Origin: Paraburkholderia aspalathi
GTDB taxonomy: Bacteria; Pseudomonadota; Gammaproteobacteria; Burkholderiales; Burkholderiaceae
Length of the DNA: 64,000 bases
Direction: 5' to 3'
Assembly (NCBI RefSeq): GCF_900116445.1
Contig: NZ_FPBH01000012.1
Coordinates: 172,140-236,139, forward strand
Shown: piece after piece, positions 43,478 through 52,898 of the stretch
How the letters are laid out: each line of letters starts with the position of its first letter
Numbering within the stretch: position 1 is the first letter of the stretch
Program-made: the position numbers and the translations under genes
Notes under the pieces: generated by a model
Databases searched by the model: none
Told to the model about the DNA's origin: nothing
What the model saw: the letters and a program-made list of their open reading frames with translations, nothing else

Positions 43478-44962
43478 TTACCTCGAAATATCCTCCAACG
43501 CGACATCCCGCGTCTTCGGCCCAAGCGTCCCGATCGCCAACATGACGATCATCATCGCCCCCGAAATAAACACAAACACCCCATTCACGCCAAAACGGTT
43601 CAGGCATCCCGCAATCACAAACGCGGAAAACATCGCCGAAATCCGGCTCCACGAATAAACAAACCCCACCGCCCTCGCGCGAATACTGGTCGGAAACAGC
43701 TCGGCCTGATATGCGTGATAGCTATAAGAAATAATGTTGCCAGCCAGCACCAGGCACACGCCCAAACTCACGAGCAATACCGTCTCCCGCGCCTGGCTGA
43801 ACAGCAACCCACACACCACGTTCACCGCCGCCATGCAGATAATCACCGTCTTACGCTCGAAGCGGTCGGCAATCAGCATCCCCAGCAACGGTCCAAGCGG
43901 CGCCGCAATCGCGATGATGCTCGCGTACATCAAACTCGTCGTGACGGTAATGCCCTGCTTGATCAGCAACGTCGGAATCCAGTTCGCGAAGCCGTAATAA
44001 CCCATCGTCTGGAACACGTGGAAAATGATCAACATCAGCGTGCGCTTGCGATACGGCGGCACCAGCAGATCGCGAAACGTCGCACGCGCGCGAACCGGTT
44101 CTGGCAACGCCGGCTCCGGCAAAGGCCGTCCATATTCTCGTTCCACGCGCGCTTCGAGTCGCTTCATCACGGCGTCGGCTTCATCGATGCGGCCCTTCTG
44201 CGCGAGCCACCGTGGGCTCTCCGGCAAACGCAGACGGATCCACCACACCACGATCGCACCCACTACGCCGGTCAGCACGACCAGACGCCAGCCGTCGAGG
44301 CCGAAGTAGCGGTGCGGCACCAGCAAATACGATAGAAACGCGACGATCGGCACCGCGCAAAAACCGACTGCCTGCGAAAAGGCTGACGCACGGCCCCGCA
44401 CATGTTTCGGCACGAGCTCGGAAATGTACGTACCGATCGTCACGATCTCCACGCCGATGCCAATCCCTGCGATGAAGCGCCAGAGGTTGAGTCCGAGCGC
44501 CGTGTCCTGGAACGCCATGATGATGTTGGCCGCGGTGTACCACAGCAGCGACCATGTGAAGATCGCGCGCCGCCCGAAGCGGTCAGCGAGAAAACCGCAT
44601 GCGGCCGTGCCGATGAACAGGCCCGCGAATAACGCCGCGATGAAGCTCGCCACACCGCTGGTACCGAACAGACCGTGCGTCGTCGCAGTGAGAATGCCGC
44701 TGCGCACGAGGCCCGGCGCGATATAGCCGGAGAACATCAGGTCGTAGAGTTCGAAGAAGAGTCCAAGGCTCAGCAGCATCACCAGTTGCCAGATCGAACG
44801 CGTCGCGGGCAAACGGTCGAGTCGCGCCGAAATGCGCGCGCCATTCAGCGCGATCTCTTCAGCACGGCCGCTGGCCGACGCACCGGCGCCTGAGGGCAAA
44901 CCACCCAGCGCGCCGGCATCGCCGACCGCTGTCGCATACACCGCATGATTCGACGATTTCAT
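43478..44962 (-). CDS. MFS transporter, probably for an organic acid
   Basis: The product is 494 residues with 12 hydrophobic helices in two halves. It has the MFS loop motif 'GFLADRFGRRAIFTWSLLW', 'ISELVPKHVRGRASAFSQ' and 'LPESPRWLAQKGRIDEAD', as in metabolite:H+ symporters, plus a ~45-residue polar N-terminus. The ATG at 44962 follows ggag; the frame continues upstream. It is the last gene of the minus-strand operon with the CoA-transferase and lyase genes, 79 bases after the former, so it likely imports the acid they degrade. The 3' ~200 bases shift to G/T-ending codons. Confidence 0.9.
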   Translation of the reverse strand: MKSSNHAVYATAVGDAGALGGLPSGAGASASGRAEEIALNGARISARLDRLPATRSIWQLVMLLSLGLFFELYDLMFSGYIAPGLVRSGILTATTHGLFGTSGVASFIAALFAGLFIGTAACGFLADRFGRRAIFTWSLLWYTAANIIMAFQDTALGLNLWRFIAGIGIGVEIVTIGTYISELVPKHVRGRASAFSQAVGFCAVPIVAFLSYLLVPHRYFGLDGWRLVVLTGVVGAIVVWWIRLRLPESPRWLAQKGRIDEADAVMKRLEARVEREYGRPLPEPALPEPVRARATFRDLLVPPYRKRTLMLIIFHVFQTMGYYGFANWIPTLLIKQGITVTTSLMYASIIAIAAPLGPLLGMLIADRFERKTVIICMAAVNVVCGLLFSQARETVLLVSLGVCLVLAGNIISYSYHAYQAELFPTSIRARAVGFVYSWSRISAMFSAFVIAGCLNRFGVNGVFVFISGAMMIVMLAIGTLGPKTRDVALEDISR

Positions 44963-45041
44963 CGTCCGTCTCCATGATTTCCGGTCTGACGCCGGATGAG
45001 ATTGATTGACTACGTTTGACACATCGTGCGCAGCGCTACCC

Positions 45042-46289
45042 TCACGCAGCTTCTCGCGGCGTCTGCGCTACGCCGCCACCCAACGCCGTGATCTGTGCTT
45101 CGTCGTAGCCCAAACCGCGCAGCACGTCGGCGGTGTGCTCACCGATCTTGGCGATCGGCGAGCGCGGTTGCAGACGCGCGCCATCCATCGAAATCGGCAG
45201 CAATGGCATCGCGGTTTCGCTTCCGTCATCGAGTGTCAATCGCGCGAGGCCGCCGCTCTCGTTCAGATGCGGATCGTCGAACAGGTCCTCGGGTTTCGTG
45301 ATCGACGCGAAGGGAATATGGTCACGCTCGAACAGCGGCACGAGGGCCGCGCCTTCGAAGCGACTCAAAGTTTCACTGAGCGTCTGCAGCAACCACTCGC
45401 GCGCCAGCACGCGGTCGTTGTTGGTCGCGAGGCGCGGATCAGCCAGCAGGTCGGCGCGACCGAGAATCGCGCACAGCGCGCGCCACTGGCCGTCGCCGGT
45501 CGCGGCGATAAACATCTGCTCGTCGTTGGCAAGCCGGAACACGTCGTAGACGGCCCAGGCGCTGATGCGTTCGGGCATCGGCGCAGCGGGCACACCGGTC
45601 GCCGCGAACTGCTGCATGTGTTGCGCGGAAAGCAGCACGCAGTTTTCGAACAACGCGCTCTGCACTTCCTTGCCGCGTCCGCTCGTATGCCGTTCGTGCA
45701 GCGCGGCAAGCACGCCGATTGCGCCGAACATGCCACCCATGATGTCGTTGACCGAACTGCCCGCACGCAACGGACGGCCTACCGGTCCCGTCATGTAGGC
45801 AAGGCCGGCCATCATCTGCACGACTTCGTCGAGAGCGAGACGGTGCTCGTATGGCCCGTTAAGGAAGCCTTTGTGCGAGACGTAGATCAGCCTGGGATTG
45901 CGCTCACGTAGCGACGCGTAATCGAGAGCCAGGCTCGCCATGCGGCCCGGCTTGAAGTTCTCGACGAATACATCCGCGGTATCGACCAGCTTGTGCAGCG
46001 CGGCCAGCCCCGCTTCGCTATCGAGATCGAGCGCGACACTCTTCTTGTTGCGATTGAAAGTACGGAAAAATCCCGCGCCGGTACCGAGCAAACGGCGCGT
46101 ACCGTCGCCGCGCGGCGGCTCGACCTTGATGACTTCGGCGCCGAGGTCGCCAAGAATCATTCCGCAGGTTGGCCCCATCACCATGTGCGACAACTCGATC
46201 ACGCGGATGCCTGCAAGCGGCAACGCGCCCTGTTGCCCTGCTGAAGACGTAGGTGCAGAAGAAGCAGACGTAGAAGAAATTGAAGTCAT
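45042..46289 (-). CDS. CaiB/BaiF family CoA-transferase
   Basis: The product is 415 residues. The class III CoA-transferase pattern is plain: 'GIRVIELSHMVMGPTCGMIL', 'LGAEVIKVEPPRGDGTR', 'NRNKKSVALDL', 'ADVFVENFKPGRMA' and 'YEHRLALDEVVQMMAGLAYM' with the active-site Asp. It moves CoA from an acyl-CoA to a free acid. Its ATG overlaps the lyase stop by four bases, so the two are coupled and should act in sequence. The acid is unknown; 3-hydroxy-3-methylglutarate or a close relative fits the lyase. Confidence 0.93.
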   Translation of the reverse strand: MTSISSTSASSAPTSSAGQQGALPLAGIRVIELSHMVMGPTCGMILGDLGAEVIKVEPPRGDGTRRLLGTGAGFFRTFNRNKKSVALDLDSEAGLAALHKLVDTADVFVENFKPGRMASLALDYASLRERNPRLIYVSHKGFLNGPYEHRLALDEVVQMMAGLAYMTGPVGRPLRAGSSVNDIMGGMFGAIGVLAALHERHTSGRGKEVQSALFENCVLLSAQHMQQFAATGVPAAPMPERISAWAVYDVFRLANDEQMFIAATGDGQWRALCAILGRADLLADPRLATNNDRVLAREWLLQTLSETLSRFEGAALVPLFERDHIPFASITKPEDLFDDPHLNESGGLARLTLDDGSETAMPLLPISMDGARLQPRSPIAKIGEHTADVLRGLGYDEAQITALGGGVAQTPREAA

Positions 46290-47263
46290 TGCAGCACCCG
46301 TGATCCGGAAGATTCAAAACGTTGAGCAGCTGCACTGAACTGCTTCGGCAAACCGGCGCGCGCCAGATAGCCGTACAGCGGTTCGCCGGGGAGCGCGTCG
46401 GCGAGAATGTCGCGCGACGCGATAAGTCGGGTGAGGTCGATGCCGGTGTCGTAACCCATGCTGTCGAGCATGAACACGAGGTCCTCTGTGTTCACGTTGC
46501 CGGTCGCGCCGGGCGCATGCGGACAGCCGCCAAGGCCTGCCAGCGACGCGTCGAATTCGCGGATACCGTGCTGCAGCGCAATCAGCGTATTCGCGAGGCC
46601 AAGGCCGCGCGTGTCGTGGAAATGCAGCGAGCGCAGCTTGCTGCCCGCGACCTCTCGCACCAGCTCGATGATTTCGCCGACCTGGCGCGGCGTCGCTTCG
46701 CCGGTGGTGTCGCCGAGCGCGATAACGTCGGCGCCCGCCTGCACCGCAGCGCGCGCAATCGCGGCGATATCGGCGTAAGGCACCGCGCCTTGCAACGTAC
46801 AGCCGAACACCGTCGACAATCCCGCGATCAGTTCGACGCGTCGCGCGTTCGCACTGGCCGCGCTATCGATCAGCTCGCGCATCGCGGCAAATGACTCGAT
46901 CATCTCGACAGGCGTCTTGCGGACATTGGCAAGGCTATGCGCCGTACTCACCGAAATCGGCGCGACGATCCGATGCACGCCCGAATCGAGCGCACGTTGC
47001 GCGCCCTTCAGGTTCGGCACCAATGCCGTCACGATCAGATCGTCGTAGGTGAGCGCGTGGGCGATCACTTCGTCGGCGTCGGCCATTTGCGGCAATAGCT
47101 TCGCCGGCACAAACGACGCGACTTCCATATGCCGCACGCCGGCGGCATAGGCGGCGTCGATCCAGCGCCGCTTGAACTGGGTGGGCATTGTGCGTGCAAT
47201 GCTTTGCAGGCCGTCGCGCATGCCGACTTCGGTCACGACGACGCGCTCCTGGGTGTCACTCAT
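46286..47263 (-). CDS. hydroxymethylglutaryl-CoA lyase family protein
   Basis: The product is 325 residues, a TIM-barrel lyase. The family residues are present: 'VTEVGMRDGLQ' (catalytic Arg), 'LHFHDTRGLGLAN' (metal-binding His-x-His-Asp) and 'GLGGCPHAPGATGNVNTEDL' (active-site Cys loop). HMG-CoA lyase splits HMG-CoA into acetyl-CoA and acetoacetate; relatives split citramalyl-CoA. The ATG at 47263 is at the start of the conserved part; the open frame upstream is not family-like. It follows the LysR gene by 176 bases and is coupled to the CoA-transferase. Confidence 0.93.
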   Translation of the reverse strand: MSDTQERVVVTEVGMRDGLQSIARTMPTQFKRRWIDAAYAAGVRHMEVASFVPAKLLPQMADADEVIAHALTYDDLIVTALVPNLKGAQRALDSGVHRIVAPISVSTAHSLANVRKTPVEMIESFAAMRELIDSAASANARRVELIAGLSTVFGCTLQGAVPYADIAAIARAAVQAGADVIALGDTTGEATPRQVGEIIELVREVAGSKLRSLHFHDTRGLGLANTLIALQHGIREFDASLAGLGGCPHAPGATGNVNTEDLVFMLDSMGYDTGIDLTRLIASRDILADALPGEPLYGYLARAGLPKQFSAAAQRFESSGSRVLQ

Positions 47264-47439
47264 GGTCTTGAATCCCGGTCTTGAATCTTGCATGGAATGT
47301 GGGAAATGAAGCCGCTGAGTGACAGCGTGCCCGCGCGCGGCCGTGCGGCAAAGTCTGCGTTGACGACGCACTCCATCGCCGCTCGCGATGGCTGCAGTGG
47401 CATGCGGGGCGGGCGTGCGCCGTCGCAAAGGGGAAACCC

Positions 47440-48342
47440 TTAAGGGCTTTTCAGAGGATGCAGCAGATGGTCGAGTAAATGCGCCGCCGTCAGCGTCAGC
47501 GCCTTGCGGTCGCGCATGCAGATCACAAACCGCCGCTCCGCCCAAGCTTCGCGCAAAGGCACGGCGACGATGCCGTATTCGTCAGCCGCATGTTTGGGCA
47601 GCGCCTCGCTCGGCAGGATCGCGACGGCAAGACCTGCCTGGATAAAACGATAGGCGGCGTCGAAGGTCGACACATAGGTTCGATAGTTGAGCTCGCCGCC
47701 TTTTTCCACGGCGATGCGTTGCATCAGCGCATTCACCGATGCGTTCGATGCGAGCCCGAGATGATCGAACGCCAGGGTCTGCTCGAAGCCAACCGCGGAT
47801 TCACCGGCCAGCGGATGATCACGCGGCACGATCAGCGCGAGATGATCGGAGCGATACGGCAGCACATCGAGACTGCCCATCGGCAGCACATCGCGGCAGA
47901 TGCCGAGATCGGCCACGCCCTCTTCCAGGCCGCGCACGATCTCGGCGCTGACGCGCTCTTCGACATCGACACGAACCTGCGGATTGGCCTTCAGAAACAC
48001 GGACAGCGCCTCGGGCAGAAACTCGACCATCGACGAGACATTCGCCAGCACCCGAACATGACCGCGCGCGCCGGCCGCATATTCGCTGAGTTCGGCCTGC
48101 AAGCGTTCGTGGCCGCGCATGATGAGCCGTGCGTGCCTGAGCAGCGCCTCACCGGCGGCAGTCGCGCGCACGCCGCGCTGACTGCGCGAGAGCAGCGCGA
48201 CGTCGACCAGCGCTTCGAGATCGGCGAGCCGCTTGCTGACCGCGGACGGCGCGATGAACTCGCGTTCGGCCGCCCGCGCGATCGTGCCTTCCTCGCAGAC
48301 GGCGATGAACAAGCGCAACGTCACCTGATCGATTTGCCACAT
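47440..48342 (-). CDS. LysR-family transcriptional regulator (lyase operon)
   Basis: The product is 300 residues. The N-terminal helix-turn-helix reads 'LRLFIAVCEEGTIARAAERE', then 'APSAVSKRLADLEALV'; the effector domain follows ('VRVLANVSSMVEFLPEALSVF', 'DLGICRDVLPMGSLDVLPY'). The ATG at 48342 is the conserved LysR start; the frame is open far upstream without meaning. It points into the lyase/CoA-transferase/MFS genes on the same strand and is divergent from the LysE gene across 180 bases, so it could control either or both. Confidence 0.93.
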   Translation of the reverse strand: MWQIDQVTLRLFIAVCEEGTIARAAEREFIAPSAVSKRLADLEALVDVALLSRSQRGVRATAAGEALLRHARLIMRGHERLQAELSEYAAGARGHVRVLANVSSMVEFLPEALSVFLKANPQVRVDVEERVSAEIVRGLEEGVADLGICRDVLPMGSLDVLPYRSDHLALIVPRDHPLAGESAVGFEQTLAFDHLGLASNASVNALMQRIAVEKGGELNYRTYVSTFDAAYRFIQAGLAVAILPSEALPKHAADEYGIVAVPLREAWAERRFVICMRDRKALTLTAAHLLDHLLHPLKSP

Positions 48343-48522
48343 GAACGGGCGCGCCCTGGATGTTTGAAGTGGGAAAATTATGCCCGAGGAAGGCGGCGGC
48401 CAAGTCCATCCCAGGGTATCCACGGCCTGCACGCTGGTTGGCGATCGTCGAGCGCGCCCCGGGTTGTGGCCGTTAATCGTGTGGCAAACTGCGCAATCAG
48501 AACAACTGACAAAGGCTATCCC

Positions 48523-49170
48523 ATGTCCACCGCCAGTCTCTTCGTCACCTCCGCGGGCGTCGGCCTCGCGATTGCCGCACCGGTCGGCCCGATGGGCATG
48601 TTGTGCATCCGCCGCACGCTGACGGGTGGTCCGCGCGCGGGGCTCGCAATCGGCTTCGGCATTGCGACCGGCGATGCAGTCTATGGCCTGATCGCGGCGC
48701 TCGGCCTGGTCGGCATTTCGCAGTTCATGCTCGCCTACGACCGGCCCTTGCATCTGGTCGCCGGTCTGTTTCTGCTTTATCTCGGCGTGCGTACGCTGCT
48801 GCAAAAAGCGCCCGCCGACGCGGCAAACGGCAACAGCGACGGCAACGGCAAGCTCGCCCAGGTAGGCCGCGCCGGCGCACTGCGCGCGTATGCAAGTTCA
48901 TTGCTGCTCACGCTGACCAATCCGCAAACCGTCATTATGTTTGCCGCGCTGTTCACGACGCTCGCTCCGCGTGGCGCGTTTTCATCGAGCATCGCGTTGA
49001 CCACCGTAGGCGGCGTATTTTGCGGTTCGATCGCGTGGTGGTGTTTTCTCGTGACCGTGGTGTCGCTCGCGCGTCATGCGATCGGCAGCAAGCTGCGCGT
49101 CGCGATCGACCGGATCGTCGGGATCACGCTGGCGGCGTTCGGTATCGTCGAGATTCGCCGCGCGCTCTGA
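48523..49170 (+). CDS. LysE-family exporter
   Basis: The product is 215 residues with six hydrophobic helices and the family start 'GVGLAIAAPVGPMGMLCIRR' and 'GFGIATGDAVYGLIAALGL', then 'SLLLTLTNPQTVIMFAALF'. LysE/RhtB proteins export amino acids. The start at 48523 is set by the conserved first helix. It is divergent from the LysR gene at 47440, the usual arrangement for lysE and its regulator, so that LysR could be its activator rather than, or as well as, that of the lyase operon. Confidence 0.92.
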   Translation: MSTASLFVTSAGVGLAIAAPVGPMGMLCIRRTLTGGPRAGLAIGFGIATGDAVYGLIAALGLVGISQFMLAYDRPLHLVAGLFLLYLGVRTLLQKAPADAANGNSDGNGKLAQVGRAGALRAYASSLLLTLTNPQTVIMFAALFTTLAPRGAFSSSIALTTVGGVFCGSIAWWCFLVTVVSLARHAIGSKLRVAIDRIVGITLAAFGIVEIRRAL

Positions 49171-49223
49171 GTAAGGTTAGCGGGGCTGCGCAACGGCGCT
49201 CAACGAACGATGCGCCTTCTGAC

Positions 49224-50126
49224 TCACGAGCGGCCCCGCAGCGCCACGAACACCACACCGGCAATCGCCATCAATCCGCCGCAGAGCGTCGCAAGACCTG
49301 GACGCTCGCCGGTCAGCACGGCGGACAATGCCGTCGCCACCGCGGGCGTCAGATACAGGAAATTGGCCGCGCGCGCCGCGCCGAAGTAGCCCAGCGCGAA
49401 TGTCCACGTTGCATAACCCAGCGCCGCTGGAAATACGCCGAGCACCAGCACCGCCTGCACCGTGCCGTGCGGCGCACTGCCCAGCGAACTCAACGCGCCC
49501 GGCAGCCACGGCGCCAGCAACACCGCTCCTGCCAGCAACGTGTAGGCGGTGCACGTCAATGCCCCGTAGACCGGAATCAGGCGCCGTTGCAGCACGAAGT
49601 AGCTCGCCGAACACAGCGCCGCGCCGAGAATCAGCGTGCTGCCCGCGCCGAGCGTCAGGCCGCCGGGCTGCCCTCGCGCAATCACCGCGATGCCGGCGAG
49701 ACTGACTAACGAACCGAGCCATCCCCACCGATTGAATCGCTCGCCGAGAAACACGGCTGCCAGCAGCGCCGTGAAAATCGGCAGCGTATTGACGATGAAA
49801 CTCGCCGCCCCTGCCGCCACCGTTTTCTCGCCGGTGTTGAGCAGCGCGTTGTAAAGCGCGATGCCGAGAAAACCGCACAGCACAAAACGCAGACCGTCGC
49901 GCCATGTCGGCAAGGGTGGACGCCGATAGGCAAGCCATGCGATCACCAGCAGCGCCGCAGTGGCGAAGCGCGCCGCCGCCAAGGGCAACGGCGCCAGACC
50001 CTGCAAGCCGATACGAATGAATGGAAAGGCGGACGCCCAGGACACGATAGTGCAGGCGACCGCGCCTGCGGCCAGCAGCGGCTGCCGCGCGGAACGGGGC
50101 GATGGGGACGAAGTGAGTGTGTTCAT
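49224..50126 (-). CDS. EamA/DMT-family transporter
   Basis: The product is 300 residues with ten hydrophobic helices in two EamA repeats ('WASAFPFIRIGLQGLAPLPL' in the first, 'WTFALGYFGAARAANFLYL' in the second). DMT members export amino acids, nucleosides or other metabolites. It is divergent from the LysR gene at 50184 with only 57 bases between, so that regulator almost certainly controls it. The substrate is not predictable from sequence. Confidence 0.92.
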   Translation of the reverse strand: MNTLTSSPSPRSARQPLLAAGAVACTIVSWASAFPFIRIGLQGLAPLPLAAARFATAALLVIAWLAYRRPPLPTWRDGLRFVLCGFLGIALYNALLNTGEKTVAAGAASFIVNTLPIFTALLAAVFLGERFNRWGWLGSLVSLAGIAVIARGQPGGLTLGAGSTLILGAALCSASYFVLQRRLIPVYGALTCTAYTLLAGAVLLAPWLPGALSSLGSAPHGTVQAVLVLGVFPAALGYATWTFALGYFGAARAANFLYLTPAVATALSAVLTGERPGLATLCGGLMAIAGVVFVALRGRS

Positions 50127-50183
50127 GCGCAGATGGTGCCGCGCCGTGAGCTGCTAAGCTAGCGCACAAATACACATCGTGAT

Positions 50184-51107
50184 GTGAATATGGCTCACAC
50201 CTCCTCACCGACCTCATCGGCGCGGCCGCCGCTTGCGAGCCTCGAAACCGTTTGCGCCGTCGCCCGCGAAGGCTCGTTCCTCGCCGCTGCCGAGGTCGCC
50301 GGATTGACGCACGGCGCAATCAGCCGGCGGGTGGCCGCGGTGGAAAACTGGCTCGGCATGACCTTGTTCGAACGCCATGCGCGCGGCGTGCGGCTGACGC
50401 CGGACGGGCAGCGCTTCGTGGGGCGTATCGAGCAGGCGTTTGGCATCATCGACAGCGCGGCGGATCAGTGGCGCTCGCCGCGCAGCCCGCAACTGGTCAA
50501 GCTGAGCGTAGTGCCCGCGTTCGCCAAACTGTGGTTCTTCGAGCGCCAGGCGGCATTCGAGAGCGCTGCCCCGGCGCTACGCATCCAGCTCGATATCGAC
50601 CATCGCAACGCCGACATTGCCGGCGGCGAAGCAGATCTGGCGATTCGCTACGGGCGCGGCAGTTGGCGTCAGCTCGAGGTCAAGCCTTTCCTGCCGGAGA
50701 CGCTTTATCCGGTCGCGCATCCCGAACTCGCCGCACGCCTCGCGAAGCAGCGGCACAAACATGGCGACGCCGCGCTGCTCGATGTGCCGCTGCTGCACGA
50801 CTCGGATGTGACCGGCTGGCGCGCATGGTTCGGCGCGCTAGGTATTCCGCTGAAGCCGCGCGCGCAGGACCGGCGCTTCGAAGACTACACACTGGTTCTG
50901 GCCGCCGCCGAAGCGGGACTCGGCGTGGCGCTGGCACGCGTGCCGTTGGCCGACGCGTATCTGCAGAAGAGTGGCCTCGTGCGCGTGAGCCGCCACGAAG
51001 TCGCCTCGCCGCTGACTTATTACTTCGTGCATGCGAAGGGCGAGAGCCGGCCCGAAGTGCTGGCGCTAATCGATCGTATGCAGGGGGCGCAGCAGGGCGT
51101 GTCATAG
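50184..51107 (+). CDS. LysR-family regulator, divergent from the EamA gene
   Basis: The product is 307 residues from a GTG at 50184; an ATG at 50190 would remove two residues and is equally possible. The helix-turn-helix ('VCAVAREGSFLAAAEVAGLT' then 'HGAISRRVAAVENWLG') and effector domain ('LSVVPAFAKLWFF', 'GGEADLAIRYGRGSW') follow the GcvA-like pattern. It shares a 57-base intergenic region with the EamA transporter, the probable target. Confidence 0.92.
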   Translation: MNMAHTSSPTSSARPPLASLETVCAVAREGSFLAAAEVAGLTHGAISRRVAAVENWLGMTLFERHARGVRLTPDGQRFVGRIEQAFGIIDSAADQWRSPRSPQLVKLSVVPAFAKLWFFERQAAFESAAPALRIQLDIDHRNADIAGGEADLAIRYGRGSWRQLEVKPFLPETLYPVAHPELAARLAKQRHKHGDAALLDVPLLHDSDVTGWRAWFGALGIPLKPRAQDRRFEDYTLVLAAAEAGLGVALARVPLADAYLQKSGLVRVSRHEVASPLTYYFVHAKGESRPEVLALIDRMQGAQQGVS

Positions 51108-51262
51108 CACTTTGTACGCAAGCGCGGCAGTTTTGCGACAATAGCGGCTTTCGCCGCGCCGTCGCGGGCCTGTCGCCGGGATGCGCCCGCGCTCAAAGGC
51201 AAGTGCGCGCCGGCCTTGCCGTCTAACCTGTTCAACCCACCCGACCGTCAGCGGTCTGCTCA

Positions 51263-52051
51263 ATGGCTCTTCCCCACATCGATCTGCTGTACTCCGTCTC
51301 CGGCCTGTTCGTCGGCTTTCTGGTCGGGCTGACGGGTGTCGGCGGCGGCTCGCTGATGACGCCGATCCTGGTCCTGCTGTTCAACGTGCATCCGGCTACC
51401 GCGGTCGGCACCGATCTGCTGTACGCGGCCGCCACCAAGGCGACCGGCACGCTGGTGCACGGCCTGAAAGGCACCGTCGATTGGCAGATCACCCTGCGCC
51501 TCGCGGCGGGCAGCGTACCGGCGGCGACCATCACCTTGATCCTGCTGCATCGGTACGGGATGGACACACCGGGCGCGAGCCGGCTGATCCAGATCGTGCT
51601 CGGCGCCGCCCTGCTGGTCACGGCCGTGGCGCTGATCTTCCGCCCGCAACTCGCGGCGCTCGGCGCGCGCCGTCAGCGTGCGCCCAGGCAAGGCCGTACG
51701 CTCGCGCTCACCATGCTGACCGGCGCGGTGCTGGGTGTGCTGGTGTCGCTGACGTCGGTGGGTGCGGGCGCGATCGGCGTGACGGTGTTGCTGCTGCTGT
51801 ATCCGTTGCTGCCGACCACACGCATCGTCGGCTCCGATATCGCGCACGCGGTGCCGCTCACGCTGCTGGCGGGCGCCGGTCATTGGCTGCTGGGTTCGGT
51901 CGACTGGTCGATGCTGCTGTCGCTGCTGGTGGGATCGTTGCCGGGCATCGCGATCGGCAGTTATCTGTCGTCGCGTGCACCGGACGCGCTACTGCGCAAC
52001 GTGCTCGCCGCCACGCTCACGCTGGTCGGCGTGCGCCTCGTGCTGTCGTAA
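51263..52051 (+). CDS. TauE/SafE (TSUP) family permease
   Basis: The product is 262 residues with 7-8 hydrophobic helices. The two family repeats are visible: 'FLVGLTGVGGGSLMTPILVL' near the N-terminus and 'GVLVSLTSVGAGAIGVTVLL' in the middle. TSUP proteins move sulfite, sulfoacetate or other organosulfur anions. It stands alone between the LysR gene and a small minus-strand gene, so context gives no substrate. Confidence 0.92.
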   Translation: MALPHIDLLYSVSGLFVGFLVGLTGVGGGSLMTPILVLLFNVHPATAVGTDLLYAAATKATGTLVHGLKGTVDWQITLRLAAGSVPAATITLILLHRYGMDTPGASRLIQIVLGAALLVTAVALIFRPQLAALGARRQRAPRQGRTLALTMLTGAVLGVLVSLTSVGAGAIGVTVLLLLYPLLPTTRIVGSDIAHAVPLTLLAGAGHWLLGSVDWSMLLSLLVGSLPGIAIGSYLSSRAPDALLRNVLAATLTLVGVRLVLS

Positions 52052-52061
52052 AGCAGCCGCG

Positions 52062-52310
52062 CTATTTGAAAAACCGGCAGGTCAGATCGGTCTCGAACTG
52101 CCTGACCCATTGGCCGTGATGGTCGTGATATGACTGCGCCCAGCCGCCGCGCCGAACCGTGACAAGGCGCTCGTGTGCGGCATCGCCCGGGTCCGGGCAG
52201 GCGCTGATGTCGAAATGCGCCGGCGCAAAACCATGCCGCGCGCATACCAGTTCGAAAGCCGCCCGATCGCTGATCGGCAGATCGGTATAACGCAATTGCG
52301 TGGTTTCCAT
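52062..52310 (-). CDS. small protein of unknown function (82 residues)
   Basis: The product is a soluble 82-residue protein with 'FELVCARHGFAPAHFDISAC' and an aromatic C-terminal half ('WAQSYHDHHGQWVRQFETDL', ending RFFK). No domain is recognised. A ggag site lies 8 bases before the ATG at 52310, which supports a real gene; an upstream in-frame start lacks one. It converges with the TSUP gene, ten bases apart. Confidence 0.6.
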   Translation of the reverse strand: METTQLRYTDLPISDRAAFELVCARHGFAPAHFDISACPDPGDAAHERLVTVRRGGWAQSYHDHHGQWVRQFETDLTCRFFK

Positions 52311-52475
52311 GGCGTTGACTCCGGTTCCACTTGCATCACAGTACGCTTCGCGCCGCGTCGATAGTGTGTCACAGCGCACAAACGGGCTGTTGCGGCGCCG
52401 ACGTTCAGTCCGGTACTGGCCGATTCATCATCACCGCTTCAAAAATCACCGCCAGGAAAAATAAAGCGAAAAAAA

Positions 52476-52498
52476 AGCTCCGGGTATTCGCCGGAGCT
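52476..52498 (-). terminator. Rho-independent terminator of the BON gene
   Basis: On the minus strand agctccgg and ccggagct form an 8-bp stem with a 7-base loop, followed by a run of seven or more T. It lies 47 bases after the BON-protein stop. Confidence 0.88.
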
Positions 52499-52507
52499 CT
52501 CGCTTAT

Positions 52508-52530
52508 GCAGGCCGCTTAGCGCGGCCTGC
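52508..52530 (-). terminator. second hairpin after the BON gene
   Basis: gcaggccgc and gcggcctgc form a perfect 9-bp stem with a 5-base loop, between the BON stop and the terminator. It has no T-run of its own and may add stability to the transcript end. Confidence 0.5.
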
Positions 52531-52544
52531 TCATTGCAAGCGTC

Positions 52545-52898
52545 TTACTGCTGCACAACGGTCAGCTTGTTCGACACCGACGTCACACCGGCAACGCCCT
52601 TGGCCGCTTCACCGGCAGCGTCGATCTGGCCTTGGTCAGGCACCGAACCCGTCAGCGTCACTGCACCGCCACGAGCACGCACGGCGATGTTCGAGACGTC
52701 GATGCCTTGCGCCTTGGCGAGCGCGCTGCGCACCTTGCGACCCAACTGGCTATTGGCCTTCTTGCCGGCCTTGGCACTTGCAGCCGGCGCTGCGGTCGTG
52801 CCCGTAGCCGTTGCATCGCTTGCCTGAGCGTACACATTGCACGCCACCACCATTGCCACAACCGAGCCCAGCGTTTTCAGAAAACCGACCGATTTCAT
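52545..52898 (-). CDS. periplasmic BON-domain protein
   Basis: The product is 117 residues: a signal peptide (about 1-24, ending VYAQA), an Ala/Thr linker, and one BON domain at about 50-115 ('LGRKVRSALAKAQGIDVSNI', 'VTLTGSVPDQGQIDAAGEAA', 'GVTSVSNKLTV'). BON domains bind membranes or lipids and are linked to envelope stress in OsmY-like proteins. An aaggag site precedes the ATG. It has its own terminator and is monocistronic. Confidence 0.93.
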   Translation of the reverse strand: MKSVGFLKTLGSVVAMVVACNVYAQASDATATGTTAAPAASAKAGKKANSQLGRKVRSALAKAQGIDVSNIAVRARGGAVTLTGSVPDQGQIDAAGEAAKGVAGVTSVSNKLTVVQQ

